Counted from the stretch's first letter, positions 1 through 11,600 are shown. The stretch: 64,000 nt of DNA from an uncultured Thermoanaerobaculia bacterium (GCA_951813015.1 CATOTG010000013.1:1-64000), one strand, 5' to 3'. Notes: a model not told the origin generated them from the letters alone. Translations and numbers: made by a program.

Positions 1-528
1 GAGGATGCGGCCGCTGTTCATCTGCAGCATGGCGGAGCCGTGAAGCGGCGCATCCGCGGTCATCGAGTGGATGAAGGCGATGTCGTCGACGCAGCCGCCG
101 AGGTTCGGGAACAGGTCGGACACCCACTTGCCGCACTCGCCGTACTGCTTGAACTGCCACTTCGGGCCCACCACCCGGCCCTGGTTCCTCGAGCCGCCGC
201 GCCCCTTCGTGTTGATCTCGATCGTCTTGCCGTCCAGCGGGTAGAGGTCCGGCTTGTAGTCGAAGGTGTCGACCTGGCTGGGGCCGCCGTACATGAACAG
301 GAAGATGACGGCCTTGGCCGGTCCGTCGAAGTGGGGCGGCTTGGCGGCCAGGGGGTTCCGCCACTCGCTCACTCCGTCGGCGCCGACGGTCTGGGCGGCG
401 AGGAAGTTGTCCGTCGACAGCATGCTCGCCAGAGCCACGGAGGTGAATGCGCCTCCGGCCTCCCAGAGGAACTCGCGCCGGGTCTGACCGCAGAAGGTGT
501 TGCGGGGGCGGTCCGGGTCGTGGGTCAT
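1..528 (-). CDS. DUF1501 domain-containing protein (N-terminal part, runs off the window)
   Basis: The first 176 codons of a DUF1501-family protein; the C-terminus lies beyond base 1. The ATG at 528-526 follows an AGGAG-type ribosome site. A twin-arginine motif (TRREFL, residues 16-21) before a short hydrophobic stretch indicates Tat export. Downstream come the family-typical segments around VIFLFMYGGPSQVDTFDYKP and a later FIHSM. DUF1501 proteins are sulfatase-like in fold and usually sit beside DUF1549/DUF1553 cytochrome-like proteins, as here: the PSD1 gene ends 54 bp upstream on the same strand. The substrate is unknown. The pairing suggests an exported two-protein system, probably one transcript. 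Confidence 0.85.
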   Translation of the reverse strand, partial: MTHDPDRPRNTFCGQTRREFLWEAGGAFTSVALASMLSTDNFLAAQTVGADGVSEWRNPLAAKPPHFDGPAKAVIFLFMYGGPSQVDTFDYKPDLYPLDGKTIEINTKGRGGSRNQGRVVGPKWQFKQYGECGKWVSDLFPNLGGCVDDIAFIHSMTADAPLHGSAMLQMNSGRIL

Positions 529-582
529 CGTTCTGCTCCTTCCTCGAAGCTCGGTCAAGCCGAACTCAGTCGAGGCGCTTTC

Positions 583-2985
583 TCAGTCGACGTAGACGAA
601 CTCGTTCAGATTCAACAACAAAAGGGAGTAGGCCGCAAACGCGGACTCGGCGTCGAAGCCTTCTTCGCGGCGAAGTTCCTCGATCAGATCGACACCGCGT
701 GCGATCTCCGGGATCTCCGGCTGGCGCGCGAGCACGGCCTGAAGCGCTTCGGCGACGCGGTCCTCCAGTGCTCCGCCGGAGCTGTCGACGCGATCCGCAA
801 GCGCCGCCGCCTGTTCGCTCATGAACTCGCCGTTCAGCATGATCAGGGCCTGGGTCGGCTGGGTCGTCGTGAAGCGGACAGGGCAGGTCGAGTCCGTGTC
901 GGCCATGTCGAGACTCTCGAGCAGCGGATGCAGGAGTGAGCGCTTGACGTGGATGTAGACGCTGCGGCGGGATGCCTGCTCGGCCGTCGCCTCACCCCAG
1001 GCTTCGTCGGGCCGCGAGGCTGTGGCGAGCACTTCAGCGGGCATCGGCGGGTACACGCTGGGGCCGCCGAGTTCCAGGTTGAGCCGGCCGGTCGCGGCCA
1101 GAACGGAGTCCCGGATTTCTTCGGCGGTCAGCCGTCTCATGTTGAAGCGGCTGAACAGGTCGTTGCCGGGGTCGGTTTCGAGTGCTCCGTCGGGTGGGCG
1201 CGAGGACATCCGGTAGGCGCGGCTCGTCATGATCAGCCGGTGCATCGCCTTGAGGCGCCAGTTGCGTGCAGTAAACTCGGTTGCCAGCCAGTCGAGCAAC
1301 TCGGGGTGGGTCGCCTCCTGCCCGAAACGGCCGAAGTCGTTCGGCGTCGGCGACAGACCGCGCCCGAAGTGGTACTGCCACAGGCGGTTCGCCATCACCC
1401 GGGAGGTGCGCAGGTTGCCGTCGTCCGCGATCCAGCGGGCCAGTGCAAGGCGGCGGCCGGTGGACGGGGAGTCGGCGGCTCGCTTCGCCAGCCCCGGGTC
1501 GGCGTTGCCGAGGATGAGCGGGAACCCGGGCGCCACCCGTTCCGCCGGCGCGTGCGGGTTGCCCCGGATCAGCACGTGGGTCGGCGGCGCCTCGGGGCCG
1601 ATTTCCTTCACCCGCAGGACCTCGATCAGATTCGCGGGCGGACCCTCGACGACCGGGTCGCCGTCGTCCGCCGTCCCCAGGTCGGCCGGAATCCAGTCCG
1701 TGTAGTTCTCGGGCGTCGGCTGGTTGCCGCCGCCGACCTTGTAGGGCGCGATGCCGCGGAAGAACGACAGCATCCGGTAGTAGTCGGTCTGCGGAATCGG
1801 GTCGCCACGGTGGTTGTGGCAGCGGGCACAGCCGATCGACATGCCGAGCATCACCCGCGAGGTCGTGTCGAGGACCGAGTCGAGATCGTCGTACTGGGCG
1901 AGCGCGGTGTCCGTCGGTTCGTCGTCCCAGATCCCGAGTCGCAGATAGGCGGTGGCGACGATCGAGGCGGCCGTCGGGTTGTCGATTTCGTCGCCGGCGA
2001 GCTGGTGGGTCAGGAACTCGTTGTACGGCATGTCCGCGTTGAACGCGTCGATCACCCAGTCGCGGTAGCGCCAGGCGGAGGGCTTCTTGCGGTCCCGCTC
2101 GTAGCCGTCCGTCTCCGCGTAGCGGACGAGGTCAAGCCAGTGCCGGCCCCAGCGCTCGCCGTAGTGCGGCGACGCGAGCAGGCGGTCGATGAGGCGCTCC
2201 CAGGCGTCGGGGCGTTGATCCCGCTCGAAGGCCTCGACCTCCTCGAGGGTCGGCGGCAGCCCGGTCAGGTCGTAGGTTGCGCGCCGGATCAGCGTCCGGC
2301 GGTCGGCGGTCTCTGGCGGCTTCAGGCCGGCAGCCTCGATTCTGGCGAGCAGGAAATTGTCGATCGGGTTGAGCGGCCAGTCCGCGTCCGCCACCGCGGG
2401 CGCGTCGGGGCGCGCGAGCGGTCGCACGGACCACCAGGCGCGGTCGGCTTCGGTGATCTCGAACGCGTCCTCGGCCGGCGCGACCTCCGTGAGCTTGTCC
2501 TCGTCGCCGCCGAAGGGCGCGCCGAGCAGCACCCACTGCCGGATCGATTCGATCTCGGTGTCGGCCAGCCGACCTGAGGGCGGCATCTGCAGCTGGTCGT
2601 CGCCGTACTCGACCGCGTGGAGCAGCAGGCTCAGAGGGGGCTCGGAGGTGGAGATCGCCGGACCCCGTTCGCCGCCGCGCAACAGTCCCGCCCTGGTGGT
2701 GAGCAGGAAGCCGTTCTCGGCCCGGTCCGGATCCGAATGGCACATGAAGCAGTTCTGCTCAAGGACCGGCCGGACGTTCTCCTCGAACAGCTTGATGCCG
2801 TCGGCCGGCGTCTGGGCGGTCTGCGCGCCTGCCGACGTCGCAGTCAGCAGCGCCAGCGCGGCCGCCGCACCCGTGCGGGCGAGGGGCCGCAGCTGTTGCC
2901 CGGACCCGGGGCGCGGCGCCCCGGATCTTCTGGCAGGCCAAGGCGATACCCACCGCTGCTCTCGACGCATCGTGCGTCCGATCAT
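583..2985 (-). CDS. PSD1 / planctomycete-cytochrome-C protein (DUF1549 + DUF1553)
   Basis: About 800 aa from the ATG at 2985 (a second ATG lies at 2970). The open frame continues to 3312, but that part would overlap the region upstream of purU on the other strand. A signal-peptide-like segment (ALALLTATSAGAQ) precedes a PSCyt1 haem motif CFMCH (residues 79-83 from 2985). The DUF1549 region then starts near WWSVRPL and includes a second CxxCH (CARCH, about residues 386-390). The DUF1553 region with LALARWIA and NRLWQYHFGRG motifs runs to the end. It is predicted to be exported and to bind c-type haem; the substrate is not known. It precedes the DUF1501 gene, the usual partner of this family. 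Neither ATG has a strong ribosome site, so the exact start is uncertain. Confidence 0.88.
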   Translation of the reverse strand: MIGRTMRREQRWVSPWPARRSGAPRPGSGQQLRPLARTGAAAALALLTATSAGAQTAQTPADGIKLFEENVRPVLEQNCFMCHSDPDRAENGFLLTTRAGLLRGGERGPAISTSEPPLSLLLHAVEYGDDQLQMPPSGRLADTEIESIRQWVLLGAPFGGDEDKLTEVAPAEDAFEITEADRAWWSVRPLARPDAPAVADADWPLNPIDNFLLARIEAAGLKPPETADRRTLIRRATYDLTGLPPTLEEVEAFERDQRPDAWERLIDRLLASPHYGERWGRHWLDLVRYAETDGYERDRKKPSAWRYRDWVIDAFNADMPYNEFLTHQLAGDEIDNPTAASIVATAYLRLGIWDDEPTDTALAQYDDLDSVLDTTSRVMLGMSIGCARCHNHRGDPIPQTDYYRMLSFFRGIAPYKVGGGNQPTPENYTDWIPADLGTADDGDPVVEGPPANLIEVLRVKEIGPEAPPTHVLIRGNPHAPAERVAPGFPLILGNADPGLAKRAADSPSTGRRLALARWIADDGNLRTSRVMANRLWQYHFGRGLSPTPNDFGRFGQEATHPELLDWLATEFTARNWRLKAMHRLIMTSRAYRMSSRPPDGALETDPGNDLFSRFNMRRLTAEEIRDSVLAATGRLNLELGGPSVYPPMPAEVLATASRPDEAWGEATAEQASRRSVYIHVKRSLLHPLLESLDMADTDSTCPVRFTTTQPTQALIMLNGEFMSEQAAALADRVDSSGGALEDRVAEALQAVLARQPEIPEIARGVDLIEELRREEGFDAESAFAAYSLLLLNLNEFVYVD

Positions 2986-3223
2986 ATCGCGGCCCGCACT
3001 GCGTCCGCCTGCTCCGGGGCTCGCCGCAGGGCCGTTCCAGAGTCGGGAACTTCGATGGCCGATGTGAGGAAACCACTCCGGAATCGCCAACTCGGCGCCG
3101 GCACGGCTCTCGATTCTCGGGAATGAAGGCCTCCCGCCCGCGCCCAGCGTGGAGCGCTGGACTTTGGAATTGTCCTGGTTCGCCGTCCGGGGCGGCCGGG
3201 CCGCATGTACACTTGGTCGCGTC

Positions 3224-4119
3224 GTGGTCCAGAACAAGCACGGTTCCCAGCCAGCGCAGCGCGACGCGACCGCGACCCTCCTGCTCAGCTGCGACGACGC
3301 AATCGGCATCATCGCGACCGTGACCGGGTTCGTGAACGATCACGGGGGCATCATCCGTTCGTCCGAGACGCACCGGGACGAGGAGCAGGGCAAGTTCTTC
3401 CAGCGCATCGAGTTCGAGGTAGATCACTTCGATCTTGACCGGGAGATGATCCAGCCGCTGGTGGAGTGGGAGATCGGAGATCACTTCTCGGTCCGGAGCC
3501 GCATCGCGTTCTCGGACCAGGAGCAGCGAGTCGGGGTGCTGGCGTCGAAGCCGGCCCACTGCCTGCACGATCTGCTGTCACGATGGCGCCTCGGCGAGCT
3601 GCCGGGGCAGCCGGTCTGCATGATCAGCAATCACCCGGATCACGCCCGGGAGGCGGAGTACAACGGCCTGCCGTACCACCACCTGCCCGTTAACGCGCGA
3701 GACACGCAGCGAGCAGGAAGAGCAGATGATCGGGGTCCTGGAGGAGGAGCGCGTCGACCTGGTCGTGCTGGCCCGGTACATGCAGATCCTCACGCCACGC
3801 TTCCTCGAGTGCTTTCCGAACCGGGGTGATCAACATCCACCACTCCTTTCTGCCGGCGTTCCCGGGCGGCAGCCCGTACCGGCAGGCGTATCTGCGCGGA
3901 GTCAAGGTCGTCGGCGCGACGGCGCACTATGCGACGGCGGAACTCGATCAGGGACCGATCATCGAGCAGGACGTAACGAGGGTCAGTCACCGCGATTCGG
4001 TGACGACTCTCGTGCGTCGCGGCAGGGACCTGGAGCGGGTGGTGCTCGCGCGTGCCGTGCAGGCCCATCTCGAACATCGCGTCCTCGTCGTGGAGAACCG
4101 GGCCATCGTCTTCGGCTGA
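3224..4119 (+). CDS. purU: Formyltetrahydrofolate deformylase, broken by two +1 frameshifts
   Basis: PurU hydrolyses 10-formyl-THF to THF and formate. An ACT-like N-terminus (ATLLLSCDDAIGIIATVTGF) is followed by the formyltransferase fold with MISNHPD, NIHHSFLPAF and ATAHYATAELDQGPIIEQD, which carry the family's Asn, His and Asp catalytic positions. The protein is spread over three frames. An extra A at 3692-3693 breaks the sequence after HHLPV, where family proteins read V-T-R-E-T. An extra G in the GGGG at 3823-3826 breaks FPNR from VINIHH. Removing both bases gives one family-length protein ending at TGA 4117-4119. GTG 3224 is the likely start; an in-frame ATG lies at 3149. It is either a recent pseudogene or an assembly artefact. 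Confidence 0.85.
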
Positions 4120-4128
4120 CCGGGTGCG

Positions 4129-4350
4129 CCGGCCTGGCATCCGTGCGCCCGATGACGGGCGCACGCACGGGTCCGCGCCACCCGGGTTCTGGCCGGCATC
4201 CGGGCGCCGTCGCACAGCGGCGTGCGCGAGTCGTGTCACGGCAGCACCGCGGATCGGCGCCGGCCTTCGGCCGGACCGTTTTCTGGCCGCCTCCGGCGGC
4301 AGCCAGGACCCGGGTGGCGCGACCCGCGCCACCCGCGACCCGGTCGGCCT
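4129..4350. repeat. Dispersed palindromic GC-rich element, copy A (two arms)
   Basis: Non-coding stretch between the convergent purU and TPR genes. It contains a perfect 9-bp inverted repeat with a 4-nt loop at 4143-4164 (GTGCGCCCG/CGGGCGCAC). Two oppositely oriented copies of a CCCGGGTGGCGCG / CGCGCCACCCGGG block lie near 4172-4192 and 4300-4330, with a GGCCGCC..GGCGGC hairpin before the second. The same blocks recur near 39.4 kb and, inside a coding region, near 41.0 kb. The long open frames that cross it on the minus strand are not coding. Confidence 0.6.
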
Positions 4351-4355
4351 TGGCG

Positions 4356-6120
4356 CTAGCGACGGGCGCAGATGGTCTGAAGTTGGCTTGCGACCTGGGC
4401 AAGCGCGGGTTCGTCGGGAGTCAGCCGGCGGCCGTCTTCGAGGAGTTGCAGGGCTTCGGTGCAACGCTCCATCCGGACCAAAAGAGAGGCGAGGCGGAGA
4501 CGGGCCGGGGGTGAGATCCGGGCGGACGGCCAGGGCGGCGGCCAGGGCCCGAACGGCCTCTTCCGTGCGGCCCAGGTCGGCCTGGACCATGCCCAGCATG
4601 AAGCTCGTCTGAGCCTCCGTCGGGTTGAGTTGCCGGGCCGTCTGCAGCTCCTTCGCCGCGTCGCGGAGTCGACCCTGAATCGCGAAGATGCCCCCGAGTT
4701 CCGTTCGTAGTCGCGCCTCGCCGGCGGGCGAGAATCCGCCGGACGCGAGGGCGCTTTCGAGGATCGTTCGCGCTTCCGCCAGCCGGTTCTGCTGTCGCAG
4801 GACGACGCTTAAGGCCACAAGAGCGGCGCCGTCGGTTGGAGCGGCAGCGGTCCTGGCTTTGAGGATCCGGATCGCCTCGGCGGGGCGCCCAAGAGCGGCA
4901 AGGGTGGCGGCGCGCCTTGTGGCTGCCTCGCCGAAGTCGGGGTCCAGGGCGAGGACCCGGTCGTAGCGAGTGAGCGCTTCGCCGGGCCGGCCAGTTCGGT
5001 CGAAGAGAAGGGCAAGTTGGTAGTGGGCCTGCTTGTAGTCCGGCGCCAGCTCCGTCGCCCGAAGCAGGCGCCTGATCGCCTCGTCCGGACGCCCCCGGCT
5101 GGCGAGAAGCTGCGCCAGCTCGAGGTGCGCCGAGGTCCGGGTCGGATCGAGTGAAAGGAGTTCTTCGTAGGTGGCCTGAGCCAGTTCGGGTTGGCCGGCG
5201 TCGACCTGGGCCAACGCGAGCTGTCTTCGGGCCTCCACATTCGTGGGATCGGCCTCTACGGCTCGGCCGAACAGCGTAGCCGCGGCGACGAACTCGCCTG
5301 CCTGAACGGCGATCAGCCCTTGCTGGACGAGGGCGGCGCTGCCAGCGGGCAGGTAGGCGAGTTCACGGACGAGGGGGTCGTCGAGCGAGAAGTCCGCGTG
5401 GCTGGCGCGCGCGAGGTGCTCGGCGGCCCGCTCCTCGTCGCCGAGGAGGCGGTAGGCCATGCCCAGCGAATAGTGGCCGCGGCCGGCGCCGGGTTGGGTT
5501 GCCAACGCCCCTTCCAGATGCTCGGCGGCAGTCCGGGCGTCGCCGCGGTCGAGCGCCAGGGCGCCGAGACCGTAGAGGGCTGGAGCGAATCCGGGTTCGA
5601 GTTCCAGGGCGCGGTTCCACTGGGCGGCCGCCTCGTCCGGTCGGCCTCGCGCCGCCTCGGTTTCGGCAAGACGGTGAAGGGCGGGGATCAGATCGGGTTC
5701 AATGGCCAGCACGCTCCGGTAGGCGGCGGCGGCGGCATCGAGATTGCCTTGGGACTGGGCCGCGAAGCCACTCAGGTAGGGCCAGCGGTGGTCGGAGGGA
5801 TCGAGTCGGTGCGCTTCGCGGTAGCAGTGCTCGGCCGCCTCGAGCGCGTTGAATGCATGGGTGTCGAGCAGTTGCACGCCGTGGTAGAGCCTGCCGAGTT
5901 CGCCTATCGCGGCTGCCAGTTCGGCGTTTGTTGCCGATTCGGCTTCCAGGGTGCGGGCGCGCCGCTCGAGGCCTGCGATCTGTGAGCGGACCGCCGGGTC
6001 GTGAGCTTCGTAGGTGGAGGGGAGGGGAAGGCCGGCGCCGCCCGTGCAGCCGAGAGCCAGCGCGACGGCAAGCCCGGCGCACCGGGTTCCCGCTGCGCGC
6101 GCTCCCGGGGCGGTAGTCAT
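4356..6120 (-). CDS. TPR-repeat lipoprotein (frameshifted near its C-terminus)
   Basis: Starts at ATG 6120, overlapping the TGA of the upstream CRTAC1 gene (ATGA). The lipobox is LALGC. A family-specific N-terminal module (IGELGRLYHGVQLLDT, then DHRWPYLSG) precedes roughly ten TPR units to the end. The reading frame breaks at the GGGGG run 4507-4511, after AVRPDLTP. Dropping one base restores a TPR-like tail (ARLRLASLLVRMERCTEALQ) ending at TAG 4358-4356. The corrected protein is 587 aa, the same length as the corrected paralogue at 35258-37022. Without the correction, the frame runs on through the palindromic element and antisense to purU, which is not credible. Role: probably an outer-membrane scaffold acting with the CRTAC1 partner. 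Confidence 0.82.
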
Positions 6121-7920
6121 TGACTGGCCTGTCCCTGTCGAAGTTCGTGGTAGGTCCCGGTCGAGAGCGGTCCGAAGGACTCCTCGGCGCCGCCGAGCCA
6201 TGTCACGCGAATGTCCTCGACGCCGGCGGCGCCGATGCCGACCAGCACCCTCGGGTCGCTGGACGAGGCGTAGCTGTTGGCCGTTCGAACCCGGCGGGTG
6301 AGCGTTCGGCCATCGTCGAGGAACACGTGGACGAGGCTGCCGAGGGCGTCCCTCTTGCCGTTGCCGCCCAGTAGCCGGAGCCCGACCCAGCCGTTGTCCT
6401 GGCCGACGACGTTCACCATCAGCCGGGCCGGTCCGTTGTTGTTCGTGATCAGGACGTCCGTGTCGCCGTCGTTGTCCACGTCGCCGAAGGCCGCGCCGCG
6501 GGAGACCTCGAAAGCCGTGAAGGAGGCGCCCCCAAGTGCCGACACGTCTTCGAAGCGGCCGCCTCCGAGATTGCGGAAGAGCTGGTTCGGCTGTCCGAAG
6601 CGGCGTTCGTGGTCGCTGACCGCGGCCGCCCGCGCAGCGGCTTCGGCGCCGCTGCGGGCGCGGTTGAGGCGTCGCACCGCGCCGTTGACCGCCAGCACGT
6701 CGAGGTCGCCGTCGTTGTCGAAGTCGAACCAGCCGGCGCCGAAGCCGGTCATCGCCAGGCTGGGCGCGTCGAGTCCGGCGACCGTGCCGGCGTCGGTGAA
6801 CAGACCGTCGCCGTTGTTCAGGTAGAGGGTGCTGGTCTCCCCGGTGATGTGGGTCACGTAGAGGTCGAAGTCGCCGTCGCCGTCAAAGTCGCCGGCGTCG
6901 ACCCCCATGCCGGCCTCGGCCTCGCCCCGTCCATTGACTGCCGCTCCCGCGAACAGGGCACGGTTCTCGAACCGACCTTCGCCGAGGTTCATCCACAGTT
7001 GGTTCGGCGTGCCGTCGTTGGCAACGTAGAGATCGAGCCGTCCGTCGAGGTCGAAGTCGGCGGGTACGGCGCCGAGGCCGTTGCCGAACTCGGCCGCGAG
7101 TTCGGCGCGATCCGTCGTCTGGTCGAAGCGGCCGTTGCCGAGGTTGCGAAACAGGCGGTCGGGCTCGGCGCGGTACGTCTTCGGGCTGCAGTAGTCCGGT
7201 TCGCCGCTGCCGAACGTGCAGATGGTGTGGCTGCCGAGGTTGAAATCGACGTAGTTGGCGACGAACAGGTCGAGCGCGCCATCGCCGTCGTAGTCGAAGA
7301 AAGTCGCCGGCACGCTCCACCTGGGATCGTCCGCCGCGGCGGATTCCGTTGCGTCCTCGAACCGGCCGCCGCCCAGGTTGCGCCAGAGGCGGTTCGATCC
7401 GAAGTTCGTCACGTAGAGGTCAGTCCTGCCGTCGCCGTCGTAGTCCGCCGCGGCGACGCCCATGCCGTAGCCGGTGGACTCGACGCCCGCGTCGGCGGTG
7501 ACATCGACGAATCGGAGGTCGCCGGTTTCGGTGAGTTCGTTGCGGAAGAGGCGGTCGTTGGGGGGGGCCGGGCGAGGCGCTGTTGCCCGCGCCCGGCGCC
7601 AGGGTCGCCCCCTGGACCAGGTACGCGTCGAGGTCCCCGTCGCCGTCGAAGTCGAAGAGAGCGGCGCCGGCGCCCATGATCTCGGGCAGCAGGTAGCGAC
7701 CGGTTCCGGCGTTGCGGTGTTGGAAGACCAGGCCGACTTCTGCCGCGCGCTCCTCGAACGCGAGCGCCTCGATCGGTTCTGGCAACGCTGTCCGGTCCGC
7801 TGCTTCGTGCCCTTCGGCGGACCGAGGTTCGCCTGAACAGGCTGCGACTCCGGCCGCGGTGAGGAGTAGCACCGCGCGCGCTGTGAGCCGCGAGCGTGAG
7901 AGGCCCGGGAAGACCTGCAA
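6117..7920 (-). CDS. CRTAC1 family FG-GAP/ASPIC-UnbV lipoprotein (frameshifted)
   Basis: Starts at TTG 7920 immediately after an in-frame TGA, with GAGGAG 7-8 nt upstream. Lipobox GVAAC. FG-GAP/VCBS repeats carry Ca-binding DxDxDG loops (FDFDGDGDLD, DYDGDGRTDLY, DFDGDGDFDLY, DFDNDGDLD). The C-terminus is an ASPIC/UnbV domain with the RTANSYASSSDPRV motif and ends WLGGAEESFGP. The frame breaks in an 8-base G run at 7560-7567; on the coding strand, removing one C joins GATLAPGAG..P to NDRLFRNEL. Corrected length is 600 aa. It is translationally coupled to the TPR lipoprotein. These exported beta-propeller-like proteins have no established reaction. Confidence 0.85.
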
Positions 7921-7984
7921 TCAGCGCTCCTCGTTCAGAGTGGTCTTCATCCATTGAAGACCGTATCGGTCCCTGTATCGGTCC

Positions 7985-8461
7985 CTATTGCTGGCCAAGC
8001 TGCAGGGCAATGCCGATGATGCCGCCCAGCATCGGCACCATCAGGGCAAACATGCCGCCGAGAATCCACTTGACCATCCGGAGCTCGCCCCGGAGGCCGT
8101 CGATCTGGCCCTGCATGCCGGCCATCTGGGCGGCGATCTCCTGCCGGAAGCTCTCGAAGCGATCCCTGACCTCCTGACGGAGGGCCTCCATCGCCCGCTC
8201 CAGGCCTTCGATGCGGGCGGTGTTCCCGGCCACGGCGGTGCGGAGCTCGGCAATGTCCTGCTTGAGTTCGGTTCGAACATCGGCAATGTCCTGTTTCAGG
8301 ACGCCTTCCGCTTTGGCCAGATCCTCCTTCGTCGCGAGCCTCTCTTCCATTCCGGCGATCACGTCCGTCATTGCCTCCAGGTTGTCCGCCCTGAAGCCTG
8401 CCTTCTTGAGCTTGCGCCTCGTCGTCTCTTGGACGCCTGACTCTACCGCATACCCCTGCAT
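7985..8461 (-). CDS. Coiled-coil protein with C-terminal membrane anchor (DUF1640-like)
   Basis: 158 aa from ATG 8461 behind a strong AGGAGG site. The N-terminus (TRRKLKKAGF...NLEAM) leads into a long heptad coiled coil (KEDLAKAEGVLKQDIADVRTELK..., about residues 45-130) and one C-terminal transmembrane helix (ILGGMFALMVPMLGGIIGIAL). The layout matches CCDC90/DUF1640-type small membrane proteins, and a shorter relative is encoded at 48250-48471. Function unknown. It lies between the TonB receptor and the CRTAC1 gene on the same strand. Confidence 0.75.
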   Translation of the reverse strand: MQGYAVESGVQETTRRKLKKAGFRADNLEAMTDVIAGMEERLATKEDLAKAEGVLKQDIADVRTELKQDIAELRTAVAGNTARIEGLERAMEALRQEVRDRFESFRQEIAAQMAGMQGQIDGLRGELRMVKWILGGMFALMVPMLGGIIGIALQLGQQ

Positions 8462-8662
8462 CTCTCGGTCCTCCTGTCGTTGGTCTGCCGTCGTGAACCG
8501 TCTCTGTGCACCCCGCCGACTTCAAGCAGGGCGCGAGAAGGTCGTCACAGACCAGGACGGATTCCAGGACGAGAACCACGAGTCAGGGGAGGCCGGGGTG
8601 CGCCGGCGTCCTCGTCGGCATCCGGTCCGGCCGCAGGCTCGTCGCCCTGAGGCGAAGCCTCG

Positions 8663-11600
8663 CTAGAACTGGATCTTGAAGTTCGCCCGGATCTGCCGCG
8701 GGCGCTGGAAGAACCGGCGGACCGGCAGGACCTCGCCCGCGCTGTTCCAGGAACGGCGGCGCTGCTGGTTCGTCGCGTTCAGCACCTCGACCCGGAGTTC
8801 GCCGCGGGTGTCCCGCAATCCGAGAGGGAAGCCCCAGGCGCCGCTCAGGTTGACCGTGTACTCGTCCGCGGTTCGCCGGCCTTCCGTGCCCGACGGGTGG
8901 AGCGGGAAACCGACGCCCGTGTTCGACGTGCCGGGCCGCTGGTCCGCATTCGCGTCCGTCACGTCGACCGGCAGGCAGATCGGAATCGAGTCCGGGATGC
9001 CTGGCGGCCTCGGACCGCAGGGCCGTTCGTAGCCGGCGCCCCCTGACGTGTTCCAGGGCGTTCCGGTCTGGAAGGTCAGGTGGCCGCCCAGCGTCAGGTC
9101 CTGGTTGCCCACGCGCCAGGACTTGAATCCGAACGAGTTGTAGATCCACTCGCGGTCGTAGGTGCCGTTGGCGCCGCGCTTGTTGATCATGCTGGCCGGG
9201 AAGCCCAGCCAGTCCGTCAACCGGGCGACGCAGTCTTCCGGATAGAGCGGCGTCCGGCCGGTTCTGCGGTCAGGTCTCGTCTGTGCTGCCTCACAACTGT
9301 CGATGTTCTGCTGGTTCAGCACGACGTGAGCCGCCTCGAGGTAGCTGCTGTTCGTGTTGTTCCACCAGGCCCCGGCGCCGGTCGTGTCCGTGTTGGCCCA
9401 GGCCAGGTTGTTGTAGAGCGCCCAGCCGTCCGCGAAGCGCCGGTTCAACTGAACCTGAACCCCCTTGAACGCGTTCTTGGCGGGATCCGCCATCTCCAGG
9501 GCCTCGCGGTTCAACTGGGCCGGACGGTCGGCGGGATCGTAGCCCTGCGCGGCCCAGGTCGCGGCCCGCGCGTCATCGAACGCGACCAGGATGTCGAACA
9601 GGTCGTGGTAGTTCTCCGTGACGCCGATGTTCCGGCCCTTGTGGTCGAGCTGGTTGTTGGAGAACATCATGTCCTGCATCTGCCACTCGATGTACTTGAC
9701 GTCCAGGGCCCAGTTCGGACGGAACTGCCACTCGAGGCCGAGGATGCCCTCCTGCTTGTAGTACGTCTGCACGTCGTAGTCCAGGACGCCGTCCTGGACC
9801 GCGTCCCACATGAGACCCGGCGTCGTCAACTCCCAGGACAGGTTGTAGCCCGGCAGAGGCGCGCCGACCGTCCCCGAGTTGATCGAGTCTCGCCGCTGCG
9901 GAACCCGGCAGCCGTAGTTCGTCAGGCCGACCGACATCAAGTAGTCGAACGTCCCGATGTCTGCCGGGTCGCAGAAGAGGAAGACCTCGTGCCCCTCGTA
10001 GCCGTTCCACAGATCGTGCATGCTGGGAACGTCGGAGTCTCCGCCGGAGATCCACGCCTGGTTCAGCATCGCGTGGTACTGGCCCCAGCTCGCGTTGAGC
10101 AGCAGGGCGCCGTCGCCCTTCACGTCGTAGGAGAGGTTGATCCGCGGGTCGACGTAGGTGTCATCGATCACCTTGCGCCGAACGTCGTTCCAGGCTTCCT
10201 GGTTCTCGGCCCTGAGGCCGACGTTGACCACCCAGTGATCGCCGATCGTGAAGCGGTCGCGGATGTAGAAGCCGATGTCGCTCACCTCGGTGTCGCCGCT
10301 GCCGCGGCCCACGCAGGTGCCTGGCGTACGGACGATCTCGCCGTTCACGCGCTCGACCGTCGTCGGCCGGTGGGGCGAGCCGTCCGGGGCGTTGCCTTCA
10401 CAGGTGAGGAAGGTCGAGTTGTGGTCCAGGAAGTAGCACGTCCGCCCGCGGATGTCCGAGGTTTCGGTCCGCGTGAACGGAGTGGCGCAGGTGTCGTCGG
10501 CAATCGTTCCGGCGCCGAGGAAGCCGAACGGGTTCGTCGGGTCGAAGCCCCACCCCTGGATCAGGGGCACGCGGGCATTCTCGCCCTCCCACTTCGTGTC
10601 CTGGTAGTCGATGCCGTACTTCAGTTCGTGGTTGGCGCCGACGAACTGGGTCAGACCGGCATTCGCCTGCTCGCGCGGGAACGCGTTGAAGCCGAAGCCG
10701 TCCGAGAGGATCCAGCCGTTGTGCCAGGAGGAGAGATTCTCGGCGTCCCGGTACACGTTGTAGTTGTTGCCGGGGTAGAAGATCCCCTTGCTCGGGTCGA
10801 ACGGGAACCGCAGCGGGTAGCTCGTGTCGCCGCCCGAGGTGTTCGTCGCCGTGTGACCGGCGACCGGTCCGCGGTCAAGCGACTTCGCCTGCAGGCAGGT
10901 CTCCACCATGCGTGCGGGCGTTCCCGGGTAGTTGTCCTGGGACAGCCACTCGAGAATGGGGATGCCGTCCACCGCCTGGGCGGCGGGGTTCTCCTGCTCC
11001 AGGAGGTCGTGGCAGGCGAGGAACTTGTTCTCCTGGGTCTCCTGCTGGGCGATCTTCGCCTCGAGGAACCAGTCGCTCGAGATCGCGTAGTTCCAACTGA
11101 CGGTCGAGAGGACGCTGTCGTTCTCGTGCGGCGTCGGCGTCCAGTAGTCGTAGGACTGCCAGTTGAAGTAGTTCCGGAACGCCGGCGTGTCGATTGCCGA
11201 AGCGGCGAAGGAGTGCTCCGCGGAGGGCTGCATGTTCAGCTTGAAGATGCGTGCGTCGCTGTAGAGGCTGACGTCGTACGGGTCGCCGCCGAGCAGGCGC
11301 TCGGAGTAGGCGTCGTCGAACTCGCTGAGCCCGATGAAGAACCAGGCCTTGTCCCTCCGGATCGGGCCGCCGGCCGAGAACTCGTAGCCGTCGCTGGAAC
11401 CGGCCCACTCGTCGGTGCCGGGCAGGCAGGCGTCCCGGTTGATCGTCGAGACTTCTTCGATCACGCTCGGGGGAATCTGGCCGCGGCCCTGGTCCCGCTC
11501 GTCGCCGTGGCAGCGCTTGAACCAGTCGACCGGGTACGGCCGGGTCCTGCGTTCCCCCAGCGCGGGCTGGTCCCTGTAGTCCGCGCCCCAGTCCACTCGC

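Noticed and set aside
3790..4355. C-terminal extension of the TPR protein at 4356-6120
   Set aside because: The uncorrected frame runs through the palindromic element and antisense to purU with no TPR pattern. The one-base correction at 4507-4511 gives a proper TPR ending.
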